The notes beneath the pieces are model-generated. The model was not told the origin of the DNA and made no database searches. It was given only the letters and a program-made list of their open reading frames with translations. A stretch of DNA of 46,033 bases from Prevotella sp. (GTDB lineage: Bacteria; Bacteroidota; Bacteroidia; Bacteroidales; Bacteroidaceae): contig JAGCPV010000044.1 of NCBI GenBank assembly GCA_017965475.1, positions 1-46,033 of the forward strand, given 5' to 3'. The translations under genes were made by a program, and so were the position numbers. This document shows positions 33,544 through 42,623 of the stretch, in pieces (position 1 is the first letter of the stretch; each line of letters opens with the position of its first letter).

Positions 33544-34971
33544 TCACCACTTCTTCCACCAGGAGTCAATATCAGTACCATCCCTTACGTATTTGGGGAA
33601 GTCAGGATATTTCTCCTTCAGACTTTGTCGTTCGTCGGGCCACTCGAAGTCGATGCCCACGGCAATCTTGCTGGCCGCATCACCCTTGGGTGCATGCAGC
33701 GTCATCCAGCGGTTTTGTCGGAAGACCTCGATCTTGATGTCATCGATCGACTTATACGATCCTGCCAGTTCGAACTCAACGGAATCCTTATCGGCGTGGG
33801 CCAAACCTTTCTTCTCGGCGTGGGTGTTTACCATCACCTTCTGATCAACCCCGAACATCTTATGCACCTCGAGGTTGTCGTTGCCATCGATACGGATCTT
33901 CAACGTGGCACCGGCAGCTTGCAGGATGCACTTGGCACCAGTATCAGTGAGCGCCACATCGAGCACGATATCATTGAAGTCGAAGTCGGTATCATCCACC
34001 TCTCCGTCCTTGTCCAGATCATGGGCGTTGAGATCCTCAGCAATGATACGGTACCATTTCAATTCTGGTTGGGGCTCTGGCTTGACGGGTGTCGGATAGG
34101 TACCGTCGTCGCTCTTCTGAGGCAGGACAAACATGATGTTACAGCCTGGCTTCCCGTCGTCACTAAGGCCAATGACATAGTTGTGGACAATATTCCCAAC
34201 ATCCTGAACACCTATCAAGGCACCACTATAATCATCCTTGTTATCATTCAGGAGATGATTGGAATAATAGGTCTTCCCCGTATCCTTGTTCTTCACATAG
34301 AAACCAAAGCGGTAGCTGCGGTCCATCGTGAGGGTAAACGTTCTGCACTGGATTCTCTTGGCAGGGGATTGACCATTCCAGAGTTTGTAGCCATCAGTGG
34401 TAGAGACTCCAAACCACATGCCACCTTCCTCTCTCCTGTTGAACTGAAGATAATAGTCCAGATCACCGTCATTATCCTGTAGGTTGCTGATCAGCGTGAC
34501 CGTCTTGTTATCCTTGGAGGGTTTCTCTGTCGCAGGATCATAATAGTAGAGTCCGATCTCATCGTTCACCGACGTATTCGCATAGACCAGTTGGAGATTG
34601 CAATATTCGGCATTCTCGTTAAACTCATAACTCAACCAATCAGAAGAAGTGCAGACGGCCCCCTCAGGAAAGAAAGACTGCACCGTTTCAAAGAAGTCGG
34701 CATAGAAATATGTGGCGTAGCCAGATTTGTCCCACTCACCTGTCACATTCCCGGCACGGGTAAGTCCCCTGGTAGCAGTAGCCCCAAAGCCCCAATCCAC
34801 ATTACTGTTAATGCTACCGCCCACATACGCCTTAAAATTGGTACTGTACAGCTTCTGGGCATCTTGTTCAGGGCGGTCTGGTTCATAGGCGTCCTTTGAC
34901 TTTGTACAGTTGGTGAATGCCATAGAGAAAACGGCAAACACCATACAGAGCATTAAGTTCTTTTTCATCAT
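33544..34971 (-). CDS. LruC-domain lipoprotein
   Basis: A 475-residue exported protein with a lipobox-like N-terminus (MAFTNC, Cys about 21). The N-terminal ~300 residues are beta-rich and Gly/Tyr/Asp-rich. The C-terminal ~170 residues carry the LruC-type signature (EDLNAHDLDKDGEVDDTDFDFN, with acidic Ca-binding-like repeats), followed by LQAAGATLKIRIDGND. LruC domain proteins are Bacteroidota/spirochaete surface or envelope proteins of unclear role. It starts 10 bases after the module 2 RRF-like gene, so it is cotranscribed with the spike module. A role as cargo, immunity or surface partner is open. Confidence 0.75.
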   Translation of the reverse strand: MMKKNLMLCMVFAVFSMAFTNCTKSKDAYEPDRPEQDAQKLYSTNFKAYVGGSINSNVDWGFGATATRGLTRAGNVTGEWDKSGYATYFYADFFETVQSFFPEGAVCTSSDWLSYEFNENAEYCNLQLVYANTSVNDEIGLYYYDPATEKPSKDNKTVTLISNLQDNDGDLDYYLQFNRREEGGMWFGVSTTDGYKLWNGQSPAKRIQCRTFTLTMDRSYRFGFYVKNKDTGKTYYSNHLLNDNKDDYSGALIGVQDVGNIVHNYVIGLSDDGKPGCNIMFVLPQKSDDGTYPTPVKPEPQPELKWYRIIAEDLNAHDLDKDGEVDDTDFDFNDIVLDVALTDTGAKCILQAAGATLKIRIDGNDNLEVHKMFGVDQKVMVNTHAEKKGLAHADKDSVEFELAGSYKSIDDIKIEVFRQNRWMTLHAPKGDAASKIAVGIDFEWPDERQSLKEKYPDFPKYVRDGTDIDSWWKKW

Positions 34972-34981
34972 TCCTTTTCGT

Positions 34982-35713
34982 TTAGTTGGTCATTTCCTCA
35001 TCATTGGGTGTCATTTTCATCTGCGAAACGACGCTCTCACCACGGGCAGCCTTCTCTTCCTCACGCTTCTGTTCGCGCTCAGCCTTCTCGGACAACCACT
35101 TGTTGTGAGCATCCTCGATTTCCTGAAGCTTGTCCTCATAGACTTTATCGCGTTGGCCATTCCACTGCTCAGTGAGTTTTTCGCGACCTTCCTTCAGCCT
35201 CTCCAAATCTTCGTCGCTATCACCTACGGTCAGCGTGGCGAATTTGGCATCAGCTTTCATGTTTGCGGCATCCATCTGAGCCTTACACTCCTCATAGCAG
35301 AGCTTCACGCCATCCTTCAGCACGTCATAGCGATCGTCATCCACATCAGGCATCGTTACCAGAAGGTAACGCACCTCAGTATCTTCCAAATGACCATTAA
35401 TGTCAACACCTTCTACCGTCATGGATTCAATCTTCTGTTTGAACTCAGGATGTACACGCATCAGTCCCTGTGCCAATGATGGCATATCCTCGTCATAGAT
35501 GGGGAATATCATGAAACTATACTCATCCTTCTTGGAAATGGTGGTACAATTCTCCAGTTTCTGGAGCTCGCCTTCAACCAAGACCTCCACAGGCAACAGA
35601 GACACCTCTTCAGCCTTGACACAGAGATTCTTCAAACGAAAGGCAAAAACGGCATTATAGTTCGACAGTACTTCGCCAAGCCTTTCAAATTCTTTTATAA
35701 CTGCTCTTCTCAT
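34982..35713 (-). CDS. RRF-like-fold protein of spike module 2
   Basis: A 243-residue paralogue of the protein at 13473-14174. It shows the same plan: VKAEEVSLLPVEVLVEG beta segment, YSFMIFPIYDED, LMRVHPEFKQKIES, then LLVTMPDVDDDRYDVLKDGV, long charged helices and a charged tail ending AARGE-like. The RRF-like order (beta domain, then PPLTEERR-like turn, then two helices) is retained. It lies 39 bases after the spike-like gene and 10 before the LruC gene. Sequence divergence from the module 1 copy is large, which suggests matching to a specific VgrG or cargo. Confidence 0.6.
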   Translation of the reverse strand: MRRAVIKEFERLGEVLSNYNAVFAFRLKNLCVKAEEVSLLPVEVLVEGELQKLENCTTISKKDEYSFMIFPIYDEDMPSLAQGLMRVHPEFKQKIESMTVEGVDINGHLEDTEVRYLLVTMPDVDDDRYDVLKDGVKLCYEECKAQMDAANMKADAKFATLTVGDSDEDLERLKEGREKLTEQWNGQRDKVYEDKLQEIEDAHNKWLSEKAEREQKREEEKAARGESVVSQMKMTPNDEEMTN

Positions 35714-35752
35714 ATCTTAAATTACTTACAATTTTACATTATTACTATTACA

Positions 35753-37720
35753 TCACTCTTTGGGTGCATCTTCTGCCTTGAGTTTCGCGCTCAGGCTACC
35801 GCCACCTGCTGCTCCGGGAACGGACATACCGTCACTGATGTTGGGAGACTTGAAGGATGACTTAGCCTCGATATTATCGATGGTAGCCTTCGGTGCCTTG
35901 AGTTCGTCCTTGACCTCAGTCTTGCCATTGATGGTGGTAGCGCCATAGACCTGCGTCTTACTGCCACCCACAGAAGCATTGCCGCCATCCAGCTGCACCA
36001 CGGCCTTACCATCGCCCTGCTGGATCTCCAGCGTCTTGTCGGCAAAGGCACCGATCTCTTCGGACATCGCCTGCAGTTTCTTACTCTTGATGTCTTTCGA
36101 CTTCGCACCTACGTACATCTTTTCTGATACGAGGGTCATCGTACTGCCCTCTGCCAGTTTGTCATCCGTAAGTTTCTCCTTATCGACATTCATCGACTTC
36201 ACGGCTACGGCCTTAGCATTCAGGCTGATAGATCCTGTGGCCTTTCCTTCAGCATCAGCAGCAAGGACATCAGTCTTCTCAGCACGGATGGAGAGTCTTC
36301 CATCCGTGGTGAGTGCCTTTGTCTCCAACTTGCCGTCCTTCACCTCATAGTCAAGGCTCTCAACGGTAAACGTCTTTGTCTTGAAGATCACATCGCCCTC
36401 ACTCTTGTACTCACCTTTGGAGAGTTTGCCATCATCGTCGCGCTCCACATTTGAAGGATTAGCCGTAGATACCTCGACAGTTTTCGCTGTCATCGCAATT
36501 TTGCCGTCAGCAGTGAGTTCCTTCTCCGAGGCCATCTTGTTATCGTTGATCTTGTAGTCGATAGCCTGCAGATTAATATCTTTTGCCTGAATATTGACAA
36601 CGCCAGAAGTAAGCATCTCCTTGCCGTCAGCAGAAAGACCGACAGAAGCCAAAGAGATATTCTGTGCCGTAACAGCGAATCCGCCATTCTCCACCAGCTT
36701 GTCTTTTTCATCGAGCATGGCAACATCCATTCTCGGTGCCCTGACGTTGATACCGGCCTCATTATTGGAATGCACGTTACCGTCGCCGTCGGCAGTAACC
36801 ACGTTGATGGTCTCAGCCACCACATTCATCGAAGCACCAGTAGTCTTCTTCTTGAAGTCGTCACCCGTCTTGATCTTACCCTTCTCTTCCTCCAAGGCTT
36901 TCTTCTGACGGTTCATCTCTGCCAGTCTCGACATCACACTGATGAAAGCCTGTGTTGACTGATATAGCATGGGCATGACATCCTCCATCTCCTCATGTAT
37001 CTGAGTGATATCATAGACATTGATGCTCGTGAGATAGTCCTTACTCTGGTTCAGTTTCTCCTCTTTATCGAGCGCATCTGACATCTTCTTGAAACAACTG
37101 TCAACGTTCTTCTTCTGCGCTTCCATCTGTTTCTTCAGGTCTTGGATCTGCTCAGAGTAATTCTTCACCGTTGCCTCAATCTGTTGCTTACGGTTTTCTG
37201 CGGAGACGGCAGCCTCCAGACTCAGGTTGTTGTCGGCGTGAATCCGCACCCCACCTTGCCCCGCAGGTACGGCATCCTGAGAGAACACATCCTTGGCATC
37301 GCTACTGTGAAGCACGATATCACAGGCCTGGGACACAATCTGGGAAGTCTCACAAACGACATTCTCCAAACCATCAATACCTGGATTGACGGCAACCTGG
37401 CGTATGCTGGGCGCACGGCTGACAATACTACCCGTGCTGCCGACACCTTCCATTGCCACATCATGGCCTTTAATAATCACCCGACCGGCTTCGCCCACCA
37501 GCATACCACTCTTATCCACGTTGCCGATGATAACCTCCGGTGCGGAGATGACGATACGGTCTTCGTCGCGGTAGAAAAGTCCGCTTTCGATCTTATTAAA
37601 AATATCTACCTTAATCTGTAAGAGCTCTGCTTTCTGCTTATGAATCTCCTCCAGGTCCTTCTCTACACTGCTCTGGAAATTATCCAGAACCTCTTTCCAA
37701 TCATCAAATATATATGCCAT
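35753..37720 (-). CDS. Beta-helical spike-like protein of module 2
   Basis: A 655-residue paralogue of the 670-residue protein in module 1. N-terminal coiled coil (DWKEVLDNFQSSVEKDLEEI), ISAPEVIIGNVDKSGMLV strand, central coiled coil (about 170-290), then a run of ~30-40-residue beta repeats (for example TGSISLNAKAVAVKSMNVDK), an EIQQGDGKAVVQLDGG segment, and a C-terminus with NISDGMSVPG like module 1 (NISDGIAVPG). It starts 13 bases after vgrG2 ends. The conserved order vgrG, spike-like, RRF-like in both modules argues that the three products act together. Confidence 0.7.
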   Translation of the reverse strand: MAYIFDDWKEVLDNFQSSVEKDLEEIHKQKAELLQIKVDIFNKIESGLFYRDEDRIVISAPEVIIGNVDKSGMLVGEAGRVIIKGHDVAMEGVGSTGSIVSRAPSIRQVAVNPGIDGLENVVCETSQIVSQACDIVLHSSDAKDVFSQDAVPAGQGGVRIHADNNLSLEAAVSAENRKQQIEATVKNYSEQIQDLKKQMEAQKKNVDSCFKKMSDALDKEEKLNQSKDYLTSINVYDITQIHEEMEDVMPMLYQSTQAFISVMSRLAEMNRQKKALEEEKGKIKTGDDFKKKTTGASMNVVAETINVVTADGDGNVHSNNEAGINVRAPRMDVAMLDEKDKLVENGGFAVTAQNISLASVGLSADGKEMLTSGVVNIQAKDINLQAIDYKINDNKMASEKELTADGKIAMTAKTVEVSTANPSNVERDDDGKLSKGEYKSEGDVIFKTKTFTVESLDYEVKDGKLETKALTTDGRLSIRAEKTDVLAADAEGKATGSISLNAKAVAVKSMNVDKEKLTDDKLAEGSTMTLVSEKMYVGAKSKDIKSKKLQAMSEEIGAFADKTLEIQQGDGKAVVQLDGGNASVGGSKTQVYGATTINGKTEVKDELKAPKATIDNIEAKSSFKSPNISDGMSVPGAAGGGSLSAKLKAEDAPKE

Positions 37721-37733
37721 AACTCAAATCTCC

Positions 37734-40700
37734 TTATTTAACATTCTCCAATGCCTTCTGAATACCCTTGACAAAATTCTGTACCCTTTCCTTTTCCTTG
37801 TCGCCGTAATCACTTGCCTTCAAGGTTTTGAAAGTAGGCTCTGCCACATCGGCAGCATCACCAGCCTTAGAGGCCAGGACATACGTCTTTTTATCATCGC
37901 CACTGAATAGGATCTTACCATCTGCGCCATTGCCCCATGTGAACTTTTCTACTGTGGAATCCCAGAATGTGAGGTTATCCAACGCATCACTCAAGGCACC
38001 TTTCGCAATAGAAGAGATGGACGACGATGCCCTTCCTAAAGCCGGTACGCCACTGATGCGCCCCACATACGTCTTCCAACAGTCTGGATGTAAGACGCTC
38101 TTTTTATTATTGCTATCCGCAATTGCCGGATCGATTGCATATTCAGAATTAGCGGGAAGATCTTCAAGATAGAAACCAAACTCCTTGATCAAGTTCATAG
38201 CCACAATACGCTTTGCATAAAGCACGTTCAGGTCCGAGCAGAATTCATCTGTATTATACTTAGTTGTCAGCTTCTTCTGATCATCTGAAGGCATCTTGTA
38301 ATAGAGGAGGTCTGGACAATTCTCCCTGCTGAGAGCCTTCATCATCTTGTCCTTATAGTCTTTAGGAACTGGCGTCACATAGAATGAAGAAAGACTGGTG
38401 GTATATTGACGCTTCATGTCAAAGTTCAGCAGATAGTTAATCTCCTTGCCTAAAGCATTCAGGGCATCCAGGGCATTCTTCCTGAGCACCTTGCGATGCT
38501 CCACAATAGCAGCATCAATAGCCTCGATTGAGCCCTTAGATAAACTGCCACCAAAGGCAATCGGATGTCTGAGGTTCACAAGGAAAGTGTGGGCGTCATG
38601 ACAGGGTTTATCAACAATAGCATCCGGATTTCCCTCGACCTCAATTAAGTCTGAGAACTGAAGATCCGCCTCCTTGAGGTCTTCATACTTATCCTTCTTA
38701 ACCCAGAGCTTGGGCATCAGATCCGTCCATAAATCGTCGAACTTCTTACCACAGGCATACTTGGTATCATCATCCAGTTTATTTCTCCAGGGCTCCAAAT
38801 CCTCAATGGCAGTTTTCAACTTTTTCTTCAAATCGACGCATTTATTGTAATGTGTCTGATAGTGGTCATCCAGTGTTTGGATCACCGGTTTAATAGATTC
38901 AAAGAGTTCGGTCATAGCTCTGCCCACACCAATAATCTTGCGGGTCTGACCGAGGATGTCTTTCTTCTTCTCCTCATCCAGATCTTTCTGGAGTTCTTCT
39001 TTCGACTTCTTGTAAGCCGTGACAGGATAAGCGCACTCGCTCTTTCCAGCCTCCAGCTTCAGGAACCTGTTGGACTTGACGGTGAGGGCACCCTCGACAG
39101 GTTTCATGACAATCTCTACCATAGAACGGACAATGGACAGATCGACAAGGTTCGTCACTTTCTCAGCCACCTTTTTCGCCACTGCAAGCGGAATATCAAG
39201 AGCGAATTGCATAAGATCGGCTTTCTTGCTATCCTTTTCCTGCCACAACTTGTAACTGACGTTCTTTCCAGAAACCAGTGACAGGTTATTACCGGCCTCG
39301 ATGGAAATATTCTTACCCTTGATGGAGATGTCACCGTTAGGCGCTGAGATGTTGATACCCGTAAAAGCACTGACATTCACATCGCCCCAAGGTGAAGCAA
39401 TAGCCACCTCACGGCCGTCGGTAGAACCCGATATCTTGTAAATACCGTATTTGTCTGTGATCTCAAAACCACCACCAAAACACAGGTTCTTATCCCATCC
39501 CTTGCCGAATTCAAATTTACTGCTTAAATCTGGAAGGAAGGATGTCAGCGTTTCGACACCCGGCGTCAAGGTGCCTAATACAAACGACTGTATGCCGCCA
39601 GCATCATCGCCGATGGTCATCGAATGTCCACCAGGACTCTCAAAGGTCACATCAGTATCAGATCCTTTTGATACGGCACCTATCACGTAGGGGCGCTCCA
39701 CATTACCATCAAGGAAACCTACAAAGACTTTGTCCTCGGGATAGTGTTTTCCCATAATGCCTTTTCCACCTCCTGCATTAGCCGTAAACTGCAGCCAAGG
39801 AGTGGCCTGTTTCTTCGCTTGATCAAAATCGATTTTGTCATTATTGTCTTTGGGGATGCTCTCCCAAGCGAACATCACACGTACACGGCCCTTGCCTGCA
39901 GGGTCGTCAGCATCAATGACCGTTGCCATCTGAGGATCAGCATATCTGGCATGGCCAGAAGCAATAACAGTTGGGTAGAAAGGAGTTTCTTTCCCTTCAG
40001 ACTCCTGCATCTTACCGTCATCATCCTTTGTCCTCTTCAGAACCTTAACTTCCTCACTATCCCTGGGAGTAGCGATGACACTAAACACCAGTTCAGGATT
40101 GTCGTTGTTGGCCACGACCCAATTGTTCCTATTGACCTTGTACTGGTAATTCGGTTTACAGTCGATCTGCACCACAATATAATCTTTGCTATAGACCTCA
40201 ATTACCTGGCCCAACTTCAAACAGGGGAAATAGGTATCGAAATCCACGCAGACAGCATCCAGACCGGCAGTCTTTTCTTTACTAAGGATTTTACCGTACT
40301 TCTTACTGGTATATTCGGAATTAACTTCCGTGAACATATTAAAGCCATCCTTATTCTTCGGAGACTTCTCAGAGCCGAAGTTATATTCTCCAAACTTCTC
40401 CGGCCATTCCTTCTTATTATCATCCGAGAAATGTTTGGCATCGAATTCTTTATTATCGTTATCCACCGAAATTTCCTTGGTAGCCAGACTATAGAGGTCA
40501 TCGAACAGCTGATTACCAATAAACGTCGGTATATTCTTGTCATTCTTAAAGAACGCAGCAATCTTTTTCATGATCACCTTGTCCATCTTTCCACCTGGAG
40601 CAAGTAGCAAGCCTGACACCGAGTTAGGACTCTTTTCCAAAGTAGCATCCAGGATATTTTTGTCATAGTCGGCTGCACGATCATAATTGGATGCCAACTC

Positions 40701-41573
40701 GATATCATCAAGATTGATGTAATTAATACATTTATACTTATCTTCCTTGGGATCTTCGTGCGTAATGACCACCTTGGTTGAATCGGGATAACCGATATTC
40801 AATTGTCCATCCTCATAATACATGAACTCGCCCCAACGGTTTGTAGTACGTACAAGCATATCATAGAAACTCTCGTTATATTGGACAAGATAGGGGAATA
40901 TGTGCTCTGTACCAACTGATTTAGTCTCGTATTCCGGTTTGTCTGCCTTTGCCCATTTCTCCGAAGGTTTCTGAACGGAGAGTTCCTTCAATGACGACAA
41001 CACTTTCATATTGTCGGAATTGAAGGCCACCTTCTCAGTCGAAGCGTATGGTTTTGTGTATTTTTCCATTTCAGTCGCGAGGATTCCTGCGCCCAATTTC
41101 ATCGAAACGAATGAGCGACAGTCATGTTTCAATGTCAGTAACTTGTCAAGACTGTAAATCTTCAGTCTGACGATCAGAGAGTCTGGCTTAAAACTCGGGG
41201 ACACCTCCTGTACATAGAAGTCATCGCCAATTTTATAATTGCTAACGTTGTCATACAATTCTACCTTCTTGTCCTTGAACAAGCTGAACACATCCGCCTT
41301 AATGGAATACCAGGTTTCCTGACCATCTTCCGTCTCAAGAGGACTGAACATGATGGTTGCCAGAATCTCCGTGGGTTGATACATTTTCTTCTGGAAAACC
41401 AGATTCATCAGACTCAGGACATACTTCTGCTTCTTTTTTGTCACATTCATCAGAATCAGCGACGAGGTCGTCGTGTCAGTCATCAATGTGACATTTACAT
41501 CTTTTGTTTTGGTAGAGGTATCAGTTAAGTCCTCATAATTCTCAACATTATTTACAACTAACTTCAGTGCCAT
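37734..41573 (-). CDS. tssI: VgrG spike protein 2 with long C-terminal extension
   Basis: Second VgrG, 1279 residues. Gp27-like base (1-530), OB-fold (540-635; GKGRVRVMFAWESIPKD, NVERPYVIGAV), needle (640-770; ISAPNGDISIKGKNISIEA). The extension of about 500 residues (780-1279) is helical, Lys/Asp/Leu-rich and very different from that of VgrG1 in its middle, yet ends in a similar segment (FTWGNGADGKILFSGDDKK). Such a swapped middle suits cargo- or effector-specific function. No catalytic motif is recognised. The gene sits between the Hcp-like gene (14 bases) and the spike-like gene (13 bases). No PAAR gene is seen in this module. Confidence 0.88.
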   Translation of the reverse strand: MALKLVVNNVENYEDLTDTSTKTKDVNVTLMTDTTTSSLILMNVTKKKQKYVLSLMNLVFQKKMYQPTEILATIMFSPLETEDGQETWYSIKADVFSLFKDKKVELYDNVSNYKIGDDFYVQEVSPSFKPDSLIVRLKIYSLDKLLTLKHDCRSFVSMKLGAGILATEMEKYTKPYASTEKVAFNSDNMKVLSSLKELSVQKPSEKWAKADKPEYETKSVGTEHIFPYLVQYNESFYDMLVRTTNRWGEFMYYEDGQLNIGYPDSTKVVITHEDPKEDKYKCINYINLDDIELASNYDRAADYDKNILDATLEKSPNSVSGLLLAPGGKMDKVIMKKIAAFFKNDKNIPTFIGNQLFDDLYSLATKEISVDNDNKEFDAKHFSDDNKKEWPEKFGEYNFGSEKSPKNKDGFNMFTEVNSEYTSKKYGKILSKEKTAGLDAVCVDFDTYFPCLKLGQVIEVYSKDYIVVQIDCKPNYQYKVNRNNWVVANNDNPELVFSVIATPRDSEEVKVLKRTKDDDGKMQESEGKETPFYPTVIASGHARYADPQMATVIDADDPAGKGRVRVMFAWESIPKDNNDKIDFDQAKKQATPWLQFTANAGGGKGIMGKHYPEDKVFVGFLDGNVERPYVIGAVSKGSDTDVTFESPGGHSMTIGDDAGGIQSFVLGTLTPGVETLTSFLPDLSSKFEFGKGWDKNLCFGGGFEITDKYGIYKISGSTDGREVAIASPWGDVNVSAFTGINISAPNGDISIKGKNISIEAGNNLSLVSGKNVSYKLWQEKDSKKADLMQFALDIPLAVAKKVAEKVTNLVDLSIVRSMVEIVMKPVEGALTVKSNRFLKLEAGKSECAYPVTAYKKSKEELQKDLDEEKKKDILGQTRKIIGVGRAMTELFESIKPVIQTLDDHYQTHYNKCVDLKKKLKTAIEDLEPWRNKLDDDTKYACGKKFDDLWTDLMPKLWVKKDKYEDLKEADLQFSDLIEVEGNPDAIVDKPCHDAHTFLVNLRHPIAFGGSLSKGSIEAIDAAIVEHRKVLRKNALDALNALGKEINYLLNFDMKRQYTTSLSSFYVTPVPKDYKDKMMKALSRENCPDLLYYKMPSDDQKKLTTKYNTDEFCSDLNVLYAKRIVAMNLIKEFGFYLEDLPANSEYAIDPAIADSNNKKSVLHPDCWKTYVGRISGVPALGRASSSISSIAKGALSDALDNLTFWDSTVEKFTWGNGADGKILFSGDDKKTYVLASKAGDAADVAEPTFKTLKASDYGDKEKERVQNFVKGIQKALENVK

Positions 41574-41587
41574 AATAATCTTCTAAT

Positions 41588-42073
41588 TTATTGAATGAAT
41601 ACACTTTTATAATTATTCTGCTCCTCGCGGCCGAGATAGGTCACCGAGCGAACCTGTATAATGACGTCGAGCAGGATCTGCTCGTCTTCGCCAGTCATGT
41701 TTCTGCCTGTGCTGTAGTTCTCCTCCACACTCACCACATAGCCGTTCACCACCATACCATCCTCATAGTTTCCCAGACGCTGGTTGGCGTTAAAGGTGGC
41801 ATTGAAGAGGAACGAATAGTTGCTGTGACAGTTAGAGAGCAGATTGCTATAGAATGATTTCGCGTGTCTCGGTGAGTTGACGCGGACCGTGAATTTCAGA
41901 AGAACCGGTTCCGTAGGGCCATAGACCTCACCAGAGGCATTACGTTTGTGTTCACACTGATAATCGAAGTGCTGGACTGTGAGACAATGCTCTTTCAGCA
42001 CATTCACGGGATTCTCCAGAAAATCCTCAGGCACCACAAGGGCCTTCAGTTCGTTTGAATAAAGTGATGCCAT
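41588..42073 (-). CDS. Hcp-fold-like protein of module 2
   Basis: A 161-residue paralogue of the 160-residue protein preceding vgrG1. Shared features are HFDYQCEHKRNASGEVYG, FTVRVNSPRHAKSFY, FLFNATFNANQR, the strand GMVVNGYVVSVEENYS and the end VIIQVRSVTYLG. It begins 2 bases after the Hcp gene ends, so it is translationally coupled. A tube-initiator/adaptor between VgrG and Hcp is my inference; its conserved place next to vgrG in both modules supports it. Confidence 0.65.
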   Translation of the reverse strand: MASLYSNELKALVVPEDFLENPVNVLKEHCLTVQHFDYQCEHKRNASGEVYGPTEPVLLKFTVRVNSPRHAKSFYSNLLSNCHSNYSFLFNATFNANQRLGNYEDGMVVNGYVVSVEENYSTGRNMTGEDEQILLDVIIQVRSVTYLGREEQNNYKSVFIQ

Positions 42074-42075
42074 AT

Positions 42076-42489
42076 TTAAATACGATTAAGGGTTATACCA
42101 TCAATCTCCAACGTCTCCGCACTAATGGCCAGTTTCATGAGCCGGCGACGAGAGGAGTTAACATCATAAGACTCAGAGAGTGAGAAACACTTGGCTTCCT
42201 CAAAATAGAGGATCTGCGTGTCAGTGTCATTGTCACTCATCTCATTATTCAGGCTGATGACAATGCGTCCGTTCTGAACACCTTGCGTGGAAAACCACTC
42301 GACAAGACTAAGATCCTCCTTACCCGGAGCGACAACCGTCACCTCCACCCGCTCGCAACGAGTAGCCCCCTCAGGAGAAAAGCTATTGAAGGGGCGGTCA
42401 AACAAAAGCCGACAATCAGACACCAAGTACTGCTTGGAGTAGCGCTTGATGCTGTTGTCGCCGAATTCTAAAACTGCTGTTAATGCCAT
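42076..42489 (-). CDS. tssD: Hcp/TssD-family tube protein of module 2
   Basis: A 137-residue TssD-family protein, first gene of module 2. It closely follows the plan of the Hcp preceding vgrG1: MALTAVLEFGDNSIKRYSK, LVSDCRLLFDR, VEVTVVAPGKEDLSLVEWF, and LMKLAISAETLEIDG. A promoter (TATCTTTG with TTG 20 bases upstream) lies 30-60 bases upstream, so this module is expressed separately from the main T6SS operon. Having its own Hcp suggests each VgrG works with a matched Hcp. Confidence 0.8.
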   Translation of the reverse strand: MALTAVLEFGDNSIKRYSKQYLVSDCRLLFDRPFNSFSPEGATRCERVEVTVVAPGKEDLSLVEWFSTQGVQNGRIVISLNNEMSDNDTDTQILYFEEAKCFSLSESYDVNSSRRRLMKLAISAETLEIDGITLNRI

Positions 42490-42520
42490 ATATTTATATT
42501 TTTTATTTTAATTACTGGTG

Positions 42521-42551
42521 CAAAGATACGACCCATATCAGCTTATCACAA
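42521..42551 (-). promoter_or_regulatory. Bacteroidota-type promoter for spike module 2
   Basis: On minus, TTG at 42549-42551, a 20-base spacer, then TATCTTTG at 42521-42528, a close match to the -33/-7 pair. The transcript start would be near 42515, about 25 bases before the Hcp ATG. Together with short gaps downstream, it may drive the whole run down to the acid phosphatase at 29874. Confidence 0.65.
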
Positions 42552-42623
42552 GCTTTTGGCCGTTTTTTGTCTTAAATTGTTGCGACAGGATGCCCTGTCT
42601 GCGTCAAAAGTGGTTCACCGCCG

